A stretch of 34,105 nucleotides of DNA. Source: Oscillospiraceae bacterium. GTDB taxonomy: Bacteria > Bacillota > Clostridia > Oscillospirales > Oscillospiraceae. Positions 18,801 through 23,966 of this stretch are shown piece by piece. Below the pieces are notes generated by a model. That model did no database searches. It saw only the letters and a program-made list of their open reading frames with translations, and was not told the DNA's origin. The position numbers and the translations under genes are program-made. Each line of letters opens with the position of its first letter. Position 1 is the stretch's first letter. Location of the stretch: the NCBI GenBank assembly GCA_017549125.1, contig JAFYVL010000082.1:1-34105 (forward strand). Direction: 5' to 3'.

Positions 18801-18941
18801 GAAGCAGGCCAGGATGCGCTGACCGTGGTGAATCTGACCTACGGCGGCCAGTATGAGGTGTTTGAATCCGGCTATACCGGCGTTCTGTCCTGGAACAACG
18901 ATGTGACCTTCGACATGGAGATCGCCAACTACGCTGGTTAA
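12840..18941 (+). CDS. Giant secreted LamG/metallophosphoesterase/SGNH-hydrolase protein 2
   Basis: 2033-residue paralogue of the preceding protein, 54 bp downstream with its own AGGAGG. Signal peptide about 1-34 (SVSA-AETA). Two ConA-like modules (43-245, 248-456) precede LamG (462-690). The metallophosphoesterase spans 693-966: D699/Q701, G734-D735...D738, G767-N-H-D770, H862, G893-H-x-x-H897. A beta-rich region (970-1215), a third ConA-like module (about 1235-1415) and a jelly-roll (1416-1580) follow. The SGNH hydrolase spans 1586-1765: S1594, G1645-x-N1647-D, D1739/H1742. A helical linker and a single C-terminal repeat (about 1850-2033) end the protein. It has one C-terminal repeat where protein 1 has three, and one LamG where protein 1 has two. 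Probable co-transcription with protein 1; a terminator follows. An antisense open frame of 1779 codons is a codon-bias shadow. Confidence 0.9.
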   Translation: MKTKQWRKLLALVLTLAMVLPMVMPAVSVSAAETAAPTMVKTMTWDFENALQANDFSFYQSATSRYNITGGVLASDGLDGELKAIVNNTPENIRSVSVNIIPGASGNINAGLYVGASNASNSANGIQAHVFQIQSNFTGWSDAPNRIDIIHGQFNNNWKELGRTISEAGNGNALFTKGNKEPLNLKLTFSEDVLLLTLSLVSNPKKFVQVMYEMDTSLLAGQVGLRANASDVIFDQLTVEYDQPLTEYQKLWDFSDASDAEDFTLYTNGTSSFTVADGMLKPTGGNGEMKAIFNEDMANMASISVDIIPGASGLMNGGVYVGAKNASAAQDKIDALCIMIESMFSGWADAPNRIDIWPGKFNQGWGGELPGRLVSETGNRNNLYTGGVKKPLNLKLEFGTNTVVATLSLVENPNRFVQQTFNVDASYLQGQIGLRSQFIDLCYDNLLITYKTPVEQPEVEPETTYENQGYNFFTTGNKAWEMKQEIGTPYTLEAWVKVPQGIADGTLGYIVGNQYRSPYISMQLVSGDLRLAWSVENADLTTSVKNFDVDTELRTGKWTHVAYTCDVANDTVTAYINGAEAGKWTNAGLQDICLPDHVSPDNWFMVGSTKDAEGDVSKHFPGWIADVRLWNKVLSAAEVKTSMNSQYTAQDGLLFNAPLDNGFADVSGNGNDLQPNVAGLVLETQTHAPGAYSMVVIPDPQILNHYNPDLMLQMYQWIADNREKENIQMVMCVGDMIDNCGNIAQWENAKAAWELLPSDLPFIVSPGNHDYDTNSGWDKGYGVREQLTLMNQYFPVSLFENYGTESGFFDPNNCVNQWQAFSVNGNDYLVIALEYVPQDDVIAWANQVVEAHPNHQVIMITHSYMGSYGNVTQTKLWNNFLSQHENIIMDFSGHVAHTDLVHRTDKGVNGNDVHQVLIDAQMEDVSGQYGMVGILRFNADGTVCDVSYYSTLKDQYESRSNFALNLPKKEQTFVAQVGGHSYSTLAEAIANAEGNIVKLLEDCSETIMLNDYVMIDLAGNNLSNITVIGDNLEIVDTLGGGSAAITGTLHPFSFADGVSYLVVGENNVYTAHSYDIAITHISLDPANDALGYKAQLVGDETVRSFAEAVGFNLWLDGGNTITRSKSGVQTLSLRLKNILKNNGGEMNVNATAFVTLNVDGETYTKTTDIQAASMKQTLQLVNAAWTTYNETQKTAVKTLCDQYYETVSAWELDNIYPISTDGTVKESYTAVTGSVTVNTISGYTADGKLTAPNTGEGKVILDNTPTGNKTVSVEIYPDANGINGGLYLGASGAGSARDAINAVYIGIEANFSGWADAVNRVDLIVGQFPWAEYGRVISETGQGNALFAGSREPLLLTAEISGNTITATVSLLSNPSKSVSYTYTYTGNFDLAGGQVGLRSQFSSCAFDNFKVNDVTYTFDNEAATADFSFYHSACANGVQATANNTLALHPSAVFAEGTLSATVNTAGKNGAGLVFGADAAGKNYYLLRMTNNQWVELVQVENGAETILERNYLSAGHDYNADHRLEIVKIGNTVYCYYYNRFDKINCYAVENVTFAGNNIGLWAQTAGTAFRDVTIQKSAQKRTAETLIFGHSYTEMWWDFETYFPEYTDIDDIGIGGSVAAHWEALTDEVISYEPKLGIYNIGINDLTGGTTPKAVVESMEKALLTIKAALPEFEVVLVSVSHCPARNTITAPISETNALMRNLAASYDWMYYAEAEYLFCTNQNDPLSTNASLFIDGLHPSAEGYQMMAEVIRSAIRGENQPEFDEALAQGQLLAMKNNKLDALAVYGQNAYNAGNWEVAKPYYEAAVAKIDACTTEQQLKDLDLSEELEQLREIPNKAVDLIENMADAATRDALAADTWTKANDYAIRVNGYSYALDNTTAYDDSQMVFRLTNNTGDVATGGIFLRATSKANKGIEGYLINYVTAGNYLQVYYVNNVYNTDGTEYVLTYLGGIVFGAYGELVDTTFYSKIEGDKLYLNTLERQEAGQDALTVVNLTYGGQYEVFESGYTGVLSWNNDVTFDMEIANYAG

Positions 18942-18946
18942 TTCAC

Positions 18947-18984
18947 AAAAATCCCGAAATGCCTAGTGCATTTCGGGATTTTCT
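18947..18984 (+). terminator. Terminator of the giant-protein operon
   Basis: A 15-bp stem AAAATCCCGAAATGC (18948-18962) pairs with 18968-18982, loop CTAGT, followed by T residues. It begins 5 bp after the stop. Confidence 0.95.
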
Positions 18985-19021
18985 CATTGTAGGGAACGCT
19001 GTCCTCAGCGTTCCACAAAAA

Positions 19022-19197
19022 CCTTCCCCTTTGGGGAAGGTGGCAAACAATCGGCTCTTCGCAACCGATTGTTTGACGGATGAGGTTGCGGTACAAGGCA
19101 AGTATCCATTGGCATTTAGGCGAATTCGTACTGCGGTAACCTCATCCGACCTCACTTGGCAGAGCCTGCGTTCGGCCACCTTCCCCAAAGGGGAAGG
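19022..19197. repeat. Family A nested-palindrome element, copy 3 (176 bp)
   Basis: Same 176-bp layout and terminal CCTTCCCC-TTT-GGGGAAGG palindromes as the copies at 3712 and 3975. It is preceded by a family B hairpin at 18990 and followed by the same GGGGGATCGTGTAATGAATG tail. Confidence 0.88.
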
Positions 19198-19316
19198 TCA
19201 GGGGGATCGTGTAATGAATGCATAATGCAGAATGCATAATTGTTGGACACGGTAGGGAACGCTGTCCTCAGCGTTCCGCAAAAAACCTTCCCCTTTGGGG
19301 AAGGTCATGAGATGGT

Positions 19317-19408
19317 TGTAGGGGAGGGTCAGTGACCCTCCCTAAACCGCAGATTTTAACCGTAGTACAATGGTTAGGTGTGCGGGAGGATTAAAACCCT
19401 CCCCTACG
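19317..19408. repeat. Family C palindromic repeat, copy 4
   Basis: TGTAGGGGAGGG...CCCTCCCCTAC, about 92 bp, nearly identical to the copy at 4277. Its right half belongs to a longer direct repeat (19381-19552 with 20275-20446). Confidence 0.85.
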
Positions 19409-19552
19409 TGGGGTGCGCAGTAAATGACCATCCCCTACAGTGGATAATACAATGATTGGATGCTAAAACTACGCGGTTAACATAACCAGTTAACAAATAG
19501 TTATGCGCTGTGGGGAACGCTGTCCTCAGCGTTCTACAAAAACCTTCCCCGG
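19381..19552 (+). repeat. 172-bp direct repeat, left copy
   Basis: Matches 20275-20446 at a constant offset of 894 bp with about eight substitutions seen and no indels. The two copies bracket the hairpin RNA and the small gene at 19816. Confidence 0.85.
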
Positions 19553-19560
19553 AAGGGAAA

Positions 19561-19590
19561 CCCTTGTTGGAAAGTCAACAAGGGGGTTTT
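19561..19590. terminator. CCCTTGTTG hairpin with T tract
   Basis: Stem CCCTTGTTG/CAACAAGGG (19561-19569 with 19576-19584), then GGTTTT. It is related to the hairpin at 20743-20770. It could end transcription arriving from the repeats just before the promoter at 19602. Confidence 0.65.
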
Positions 19591-19601
19591 ACAGATTTCT
19601 A

Positions 19602-19630
19602 TTGAATTTTCGAGACAGGTATGGTATCAT
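19602..19630 (+). promoter_or_regulatory. Promoter of the hairpin RNA
   Basis: TTGAAT (19602-19607), a 17-bp spacer and TATCAT (19625-19630). The expected start, about 19637, falls exactly at the foot of the long hairpin. Confidence 0.75.
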
Positions 19631-19636
19631 ACATTT

Positions 19637-19797
19637 GCGACACAATCAGATATTTTAAAGGAAATCAAAGGATGTGTTTTTACTTTTGGTAAAAACGCAC
19701 CCTTAATTTGACATCCTTTGGTTTCGTCGAATGATTGTGTCGCAGCAATTGGGGCTATGCGTTTTTCGGTGCGTAGCTTCGGCTGCGCACTTTTTAT
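19637..19797 (+). ncRNA. Candidate structured RNA or attenuator leader
   Basis: About 160 nt from the predicted start to the terminator T tract. An outer 13-bp stem (19636-19648 with 19732-19744, perfect), a second 14-bp stem with one G-U pair (19662-19675 with 19711-19724) and an apical 8-bp stem (19676-19683 with 19689-19696) form one long interrupted hairpin. Downstream, 19771-19777 can pair either with 19754-19760 or within the terminator stem, so the two folds exclude each other. No Rfam family was recognised. It could be a stand-alone small RNA or a leader controlling the gene at 19816. Confidence 0.6.
19769..19797 (+). terminator. UUCG-loop terminator between the RNA and the small gene
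   Basis: 9-bp stem GTGCGTAGC/GCTGCGCAC (19769-19777 with 19782-19790), loop TTCG, then TTTTTATTT. It ends 19 bases before the next start codon. Confidence 0.9.
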
Positions 19798-19815
19798 TTG
19801 TGGGGTGATTGCCAC

Positions 19816-20103
19816 ATGCGTGATACACAAATTCAAGAAATACTCCTTGCTCTGCAAGGGGAACTGATCGACCATCCCTGGAAGGATATTGTTCCAAATC
19901 TCTTTGCAGAGGGTATGCCCTGTGCCGAACTTTATGAAGCCGTATACGATGCCAATTGCCGGTTGTGCAAACGGCTGGGAGACCTGGAAGAGGATGAAGA
20001 TGTAGAAACAATCATCAGCAATTTATTAAAGATTGCAGAAATGCAATCTATCGAAATGTTCCGTTGCGGCTGGAAATTCGCCAAAGAAAACATTGAAATG
20101 TGA
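19816..20103 (+). CDS. Small helical protein of unknown function
   Basis: 95-residue acidic protein, probably all helical, with the core LYEAVYDANCRLCKRLG and the end FRCGWKFAKENIEM. The start at 19816 is chosen because GGGGTG lies 8 bases upstream; the frame is open back to an ATG at 19798, which overlaps the terminator. The general shape, with a C-terminal F-x-x-G-x-x-x-A pattern, recalls small Clostridia proteins such as DUF6809, but I cannot assign it firmly. The stop codon TGA coincides with the first bases of a family C repeat (TGAAGGGG for TGTAGGGG), so the native C-terminus may have been replaced. It is preceded by the candidate attenuator RNA. Confidence 0.65.
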   Translation: MRDTQIQEILLALQGELIDHPWKDIVPNLFAEGMPCAELYEAVYDANCRLCKRLGDLEEDEDVETIISNLLKIAEMQSIEMFRCGWKFAKENIEM

Positions 20104-20192
20104 AGGGGAGGGTCAGTGACCCTCCCTAAACCGCAGATTCTAACCGTAGTACAATGGTTAGGTGTGTGGGAGGGTTAAAACCCTCCCCTACA
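20101..20192. repeat. Family C palindromic repeat, copy 5
   Basis: Begins TGAAGGGGAGGG, one base different from the usual TGTAGGGGAGGG, and ends CCCTCCCCTACA. It supplies the stop codon of the upstream gene. Confidence 0.85.
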
Positions 20193-20211
20193 GGGGGTGC
20201 GCCACACGCTC

Positions 20212-20302
20212 CGTAGGGGAGGGGTTCACCCCTCCCGCAATCGTTGATCCCCACAGCGGTATGATCGTTAGGCATGCGGGAGGATTAAAACCCTCCCCTA
20301 CG
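20212..20302. repeat. Family C palindromic repeat, copy 6
   Basis: CGTAGGGGAGGGG...CCCTCCCCTACG with tips GTTCAC and TTAAAA. It overlaps the right copy of the 172-bp direct repeat. Confidence 0.85.
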
Positions 20303-20446
20303 TGGGGTGCGCAGTAAATGACCATCCCCTACAGGGGATAATACAATGATTGTATGCTAAAACTATGCGGTTAACATAATCAGTTAACAAATAGTTATGC
20401 GCCGTAGGGAATGCTGTCCTCAGCGTTCCACAAAAACCTTCCCCTT
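20275..20446 (+). repeat. 172-bp direct repeat, right copy
   Basis: Partner of 19381-19552 (constant offset of 894 bp). It includes a segment with two GTTAAC sites and the family B hairpin at 20405. Confidence 0.85.
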
Positions 20447-20612
20447 TGGGGAAGGTGGCAAACAATCGGCTCTTCGCAACCGATTGTTTGACGGATGAGG
20501 TTGCGGTACAAGGCAAGTATCCATTGGCATTCAGGCGAATTCGTACTGCGGTAACCTCATCCGACCTCACTTGGCAGAGCCTGCGTTCGGCCACCTTCCC
20601 CAAAGGGGAAGG
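20437..20612. repeat. Family A nested-palindrome element, copy 4 (176 bp)
   Basis: Same length and terminal palindromes as copies 1-3 and almost identical to copy 3. It is followed by the microrepeat and a family B hairpin at 20667. Confidence 0.88.
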
Positions 20613-20741
20613 TCAGGGGGATCGTGTAATGAATGCAAATGCAGAATGCATAATTGTTGGACACGGTAGGGAACGCTGTGCTCAGCGTTCCGCAAAACCT
20701 TCCCCGGAAGGGGAAATATAGGCGCACCCCATAATGACAGT

Positions 20742-20771
20742 ACCCCCTTGTTGGAAAGCCAACAAGGGGGT
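20742..20771. repeat. CCCCCTTGTTGG hairpin
   Basis: 12-bp stem CCCCCTTGTTGG/CCAACAAGGGGG (20743-20754 with 20759-20770), loop AAAG. It is homologous to the hairpin at 19561 but without an immediate T tract. Confidence 0.75.
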
Positions 20772-20781
20772 GAAAATTTTC

Positions 20782-20812
20782 TTGACTTGTACCTTTAGGT
20801 ACGACTTATAAT
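20782..20812 (+). promoter_or_regulatory. MerR-type promoter with palindromic spacer
   Basis: TTGACT (20782-20787), a 19-bp spacer and TATAAT (20807-20812). The spacer holds the perfect inverted repeat GTACCT-TT-AGGTAC (20789-20802). A long spacer with a central dyad is the known layout of MerR-family-activated promoters. It faces the 3' end of the convergent DUF6062-like gene; downstream there is only an implausible open frame of about 50 codons from 20828. Confidence 0.6.
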
Positions 20813-20858
20813 GGACTTAAGAAGATAATGGGGGAGTATACAGGATCATCTGCAAACC

Positions 20859-21608
20859 TCAATCCTTCTTATAGGGAGGATCGGCAGGGTAGAGGGTTTC
20901 CAGCTTCTGCATGGTGCGGGACAACGCATCCTTGGAATTTTTCCAATCCGCACCGGCATTGCGGTAATCAAATTTGGCAATGAACCAATCCAGATCTTCC
21001 TTCACCCGGATCAGATTCTTTTTGGTCAAGGTCGGGATCGTTGCGTAGAACCAATCCGTCTGTCCCTTGGGGAGCATCTGGTCGGCATGTTGCATCAGCT
21101 GGGCAAAATGGGACATGCAAAAGCCCTTGCTGTTTTCGACCTTGGTGCGAAATTCAGCATCCTTTACCAGATGGAAGAAGGTCAGAAAATACCGACGCAT
21201 ATGATACGCTATCCGGTCGCAGATGAAACAACTGTCCGCCTTCTGCAAGATGCGGGCAGGATAACTGCTGCTGTCCGGCGCTTGCTTTTTGGAAAACAGA
21301 CTCCGCTTGCCGGGGGTTAGGGAAGAGGCTTCCATGTCAAATTCCTCCAGTAGACCTGCCATATAGGTCTGGAGCATCAAAGCCGCACCCAGGGAATTGC
21401 CGTAATCATATAATTTCTTGGTATGGGATGTGCAGAAGCCCACCTTGTCCGTAGCTGCACGTACATCCGGCTCCATATAGCTGGCGCCCGGGCCTGCCAC
21501 ATAGCGGATGGTGCTTTGCTCGGCCTTGCGCATCAAATAGCAAAAGGGGCATTCGTCGCCGGATTCAAAGGCTTCGTTAACGGGAATGGTATCGATCTGT
21601 TCACGCAT
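20859..21608 (-). CDS. DUF6062-like cysteine-pair protein
   Basis: 249-residue protein resembling the DUF6062 family of Clostridia; function unknown. Two similar halves each carry a C-x-x-C pair (CPFC at 20-23, CFIC in the second half) followed by a G-F-C-x-S-H motif (GFCTSH, GFCMSH), an arrangement suited to two metal sites. There is no signal peptide or membrane helix, so it is probably cytoplasmic. The frame extends 31 codons upstream of the chosen start; the ATG at 21608 is preferred because AGGAGG lies 8 bases before it and the N-terminus MREQIDTIPVNEAF fits the family. It is single, convergent with the MerR-type promoter, and has its own promoter. Confidence 0.85.
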   Translation of the reverse strand: MREQIDTIPVNEAFESGDECPFCYLMRKAEQSTIRYVAGPGASYMEPDVRAATDKVGFCTSHTKKLYDYGNSLGAALMLQTYMAGLLEEFDMEASSLTPGKRSLFSKKQAPDSSSYPARILQKADSCFICDRIAYHMRRYFLTFFHLVKDAEFRTKVENSKGFCMSHFAQLMQHADQMLPKGQTDWFYATIPTLTKKNLIRVKEDLDWFIAKFDYRNAGADWKNSKDALSRTMQKLETLYPADPPYKKD

Positions 21609-21638
21609 GGATTTTGCCTCCTGTTTTTGTGTAATTTC

Positions 21639-21667
21639 ATTATAATACAAGGCTGAGAAAAATGCAA
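21639..21667 (-). promoter_or_regulatory. Promoter of the DUF6062-like gene
   Basis: On the minus strand TTGCAT (21667-21662), a 17-bp spacer and TATAAT (21644-21639), about 30 bases before the start codon. Confidence 0.75.
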
Positions 21668-21695
21668 TATTGTGTGATTTTTTGTGGACAAATGC

Positions 21696-21724
21696 TTGCA
21701 AATCGTGGACATTTGTGATATAAT
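21696..21724 (+). promoter_or_regulatory. Promoter of the envelope/peptide gene block
   Basis: TTGCAA (21696-21701), a 17-bp spacer and TATAAT (21719-21724). Two GTGGACA direct repeats and an ACAAATG/CATTTGT inverted repeat overlap the -35 region, suggesting a regulator site. Confidence 0.75.
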
Positions 21725-21760
21725 ATAAGATGCTAAAAAATAAAATGGGGGGGTAGAGAC

Positions 21761-22579
21761 ATGCGATATTTAAGACTTGGAACGGTGTTGGTTTTGGTGA
21801 TCATGCTGATTTTGACCGGCTGGACAGTTACCAAGGAACTGATGCGTGATAAAACACCGCCGGTGATCCGTGCGGAACATGAAGAACTGCATATTAGTAT
21901 CCATGACGATCCTTCTGTTTTACTGGCGGATCTGAAGGCTACCGACGATCGGGACGGAGACCTTACGGACAAGATTTTTATTGAACGCACCTCTCGCTTT
22001 GGCGATAATTTTGAGGTAGATGTGAGCTATGTGGTTTTTGACAGCGCCAACAACATGTGCCGCCTGCACCGTACTGTTTACTATGATGATTACACGCTGC
22101 CTTCATTCACCCTGACCGAGCCCATGCTCTATAACCAGGGCGATACCATCAGTGTTATGGATCGGCTGAAGCTGGTGGATCCCATCGAGGGCGACATCAC
22201 CCATAAGCTGAAGCTGGAGGCATCCAACGTCAATGACTCCCAGCCCGGTTTGTACGAGGTGACGTTTCATGCTGTGACCGATCACGGTGTGGATGTACGT
22301 GTGACCGTGCCGCTGAATGTTCAGAAGTACGATGCCCTTGCGCCCCAGATCGCTTTGTCGGATTATCTGGTGTATGTGAAAAAGGGTACAAAGATCGAAC
22401 CGGAGAAGTATATTCAAGATGTGAAGGATTACAACGGCTATCCCATTGATTTCAAGCTGGTGTTTGCCTATTCCCAGGTGGATACCACGAAGGTGGGTGC
22501 CGGACAGATCCGTTATGAAACCACCGATGCCGTAGGCCGAAAGGGTTATAGCTATCTGACCGTAGTGGTAGAGGAGTAA
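21761..22579 (+). CDS. Membrane-anchored Ig-like (DUF5011/HYR-type) protein
   Basis: 272 residues. An N-terminal hydrophobic helix (about 6-25) anchors the protein with the rest outside. Three Ig-like repeats of the bacterial DUF5011/HYR style follow: 30-110 (starting DKTPPVI, with LKATDDRDGDLTDKI), about 112-195 (LKLVDPIEGDITHKL) and about 197-272. A GGGGGG-rich site precedes the ATG. It is the first gene after the promoter at 21696, and its stop is 1 bp from the next start, so it is coupled to the Wzz/Wzc-like genes. It may be a structural or scaffolding component of a surface polymer export machine; no catalytic residues are visible. Confidence 0.8.
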   Translation: MRYLRLGTVLVLVIMLILTGWTVTKELMRDKTPPVIRAEHEELHISIHDDPSVLLADLKATDDRDGDLTDKIFIERTSRFGDNFEVDVSYVVFDSANNMCRLHRTVYYDDYTLPSFTLTEPMLYNQGDTISVMDRLKLVDPIEGDITHKLKLEASNVNDSQPGLYEVTFHAVTDHGVDVRVTVPLNVQKYDALAPQIALSDYLVYVKKGTKIEPEKYIQDVKDYNGYPIDFKLVFAYSQVDTTKVGAGQIRYETTDAVGRKGYSYLTVVVEE

Positions 22580-22580
22580 G

Positions 22581-23942
22581 ATGGAAGAAAAGAAAGTAAA
22601 TGAACCGAAACAAATACATTTACCGCTGCTCATCCGGGATTTGCTCCGTAACGCATGGGTGGTGATCCTGGCAGGCTTGATCGGCCTGATGGGTGTATTT
22701 TGTTATGGTGGACTTTTGCATACCCCGGAGTATACCTCCACGGTGACCTTTGCGGTCAGCCCCCGTACCAACGGCGCTTATGTGGGACTGTTTTCGTCTC
22801 TGCGTACAGCCGGTGAGATGGCAGAGGTGTTCAACGAGGTTTTTGCCAGCGATGTGTTAAAACGCTTGGTGAAAGAGGATATGGGCGATCCCAATATGGA
22901 GGTCATCGTGGAATGTGAGCTGGAGGAAGGTACCAACATTCTGAAGGTTTCCGCCAAGGCGGACGATCCCTTGAAAGCCCATCAAATTATGGAAGCGGTG
23001 CTTCGTAATTACGGCACGGTTTCGCAGTATATGTTCGGTAATGTCGTGCTGGATACCATCAAGGGCGCACACATTCCCACCGAACCCTCCAATCCCATTG
23101 GCAATATCTGGTATGCTGTAGCTGCCGTGTTGTGTATGGGCGCTGCAGGCTGTGGCGTGCTGTTTCTGTCGCTGAACCGTGCAACGGTCAAGACCCTGGC
23201 CGGTGCAAAGTATTATCTGGGCGAAGCCCCCATGGGTGTGCTGGTGCGAGAAAAGAACGCAGAACCCGGTCGCAAGCGCAAGATCAAGGGCTTGCTGATC
23301 TGGAAAACATCCGTCAGCTTCCGGTTTACGGAAGCCTTGCTGCAGGTGGTGCATAGGGTGCGTCACCGGATGCAGAAAGAACATAAAAAAGTTTTGCTGA
23401 TCACCTCCGTGGCAGAAAACGAAGGCAAATCCACCCTGGCCTCCAATGTGGCCATTGCCCTTGCTAAGCATGGACACCGGGTAGCATTGGTGGATATGGA
23501 CCTGCGTCGCCCTGCGCTGCATAAGCTGTTCTCAGAGACACCGCTGTGTGTGGATATGCACCAGGCTATGGAAGAGGGCTTTGTGGATGATCCTCAGCGG
23601 CAACTGTTTGTGTATGCCCTGCCCGGCGGCAGCCATAATCCTGCCAGCTTGCTCCACGACCCCAGAATGGACAACTTTATGCGCCAGCTGCGGGAGAATC
23701 TGGACTTTGTGATTCTGGACTCTGCGCCCTACGGTGCGGTGGCAGATACGGGAATGCTGCTTAAATATGCCGACGGTTGTCTGCTGTCTGTGCGCCAGGA
23801 TTGGGTGCCTCATAAGGTTGTCCGTGCTGTGGCACAGGAGCTGGATGAGGGCGGCGCTGATTACATGGGCTATGTGCTCAACTATTACCTAGATAACGGT
23901 AGCCAGCAAAAAGACGATAAAAAATATAAGAAATACGAGTAA
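22581..23942 (+). CDS. Wzz/Wzc-type chain-length regulator with BY-kinase domain
   Basis: 453 residues. A Wzz-like membrane part has helices at about 25-45 and 177-199 flanking an external region. A cytoplasmic bacterial tyrosine-kinase domain carries Walker A (SVAENEGKST, K283), Walker A' (ALVDMDLRRP, D305/D307) and Walker B (FVILDSAP, D380). Proteins of this family autophosphorylate on a C-terminal tyrosine cluster and control polysaccharide length and export. Here the tail is short, with only two tyrosines in the last residues (KKYKKYE). It lies 24 bp before a second protein of the same type whose tail is far richer in tyrosine, so the two probably work as a pair. Confidence 0.88.
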   Translation: MEEKKVNEPKQIHLPLLIRDLLRNAWVVILAGLIGLMGVFCYGGLLHTPEYTSTVTFAVSPRTNGAYVGLFSSLRTAGEMAEVFNEVFASDVLKRLVKEDMGDPNMEVIVECELEEGTNILKVSAKADDPLKAHQIMEAVLRNYGTVSQYMFGNVVLDTIKGAHIPTEPSNPIGNIWYAVAAVLCMGAAGCGVLFLSLNRATVKTLAGAKYYLGEAPMGVLVREKNAEPGRKRKIKGLLIWKTSVSFRFTEALLQVVHRVRHRMQKEHKKVLLITSVAENEGKSTLASNVAIALAKHGHRVALVDMDLRRPALHKLFSETPLCVDMHQAMEEGFVDDPQRQLFVYALPGGSHNPASLLHDPRMDNFMRQLRENLDFVILDSAPYGAVADTGMLLKYADGCLLSVRQDWVPHKVVRAVAQELDEGGADYMGYVLNYYLDNGSQQKDDKKYKKYE

Positions 23943-23966
23943 ATTGAGAGAAAAGGAGGGAAAACC

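Noticed and set aside
4812..18941. Sortase- or S-layer-anchored cell-wall proteins
   Set aside because: No LPXTG-type signal, C-terminal hydrophobic anchor or SLH repeats could be found at either C-terminus.
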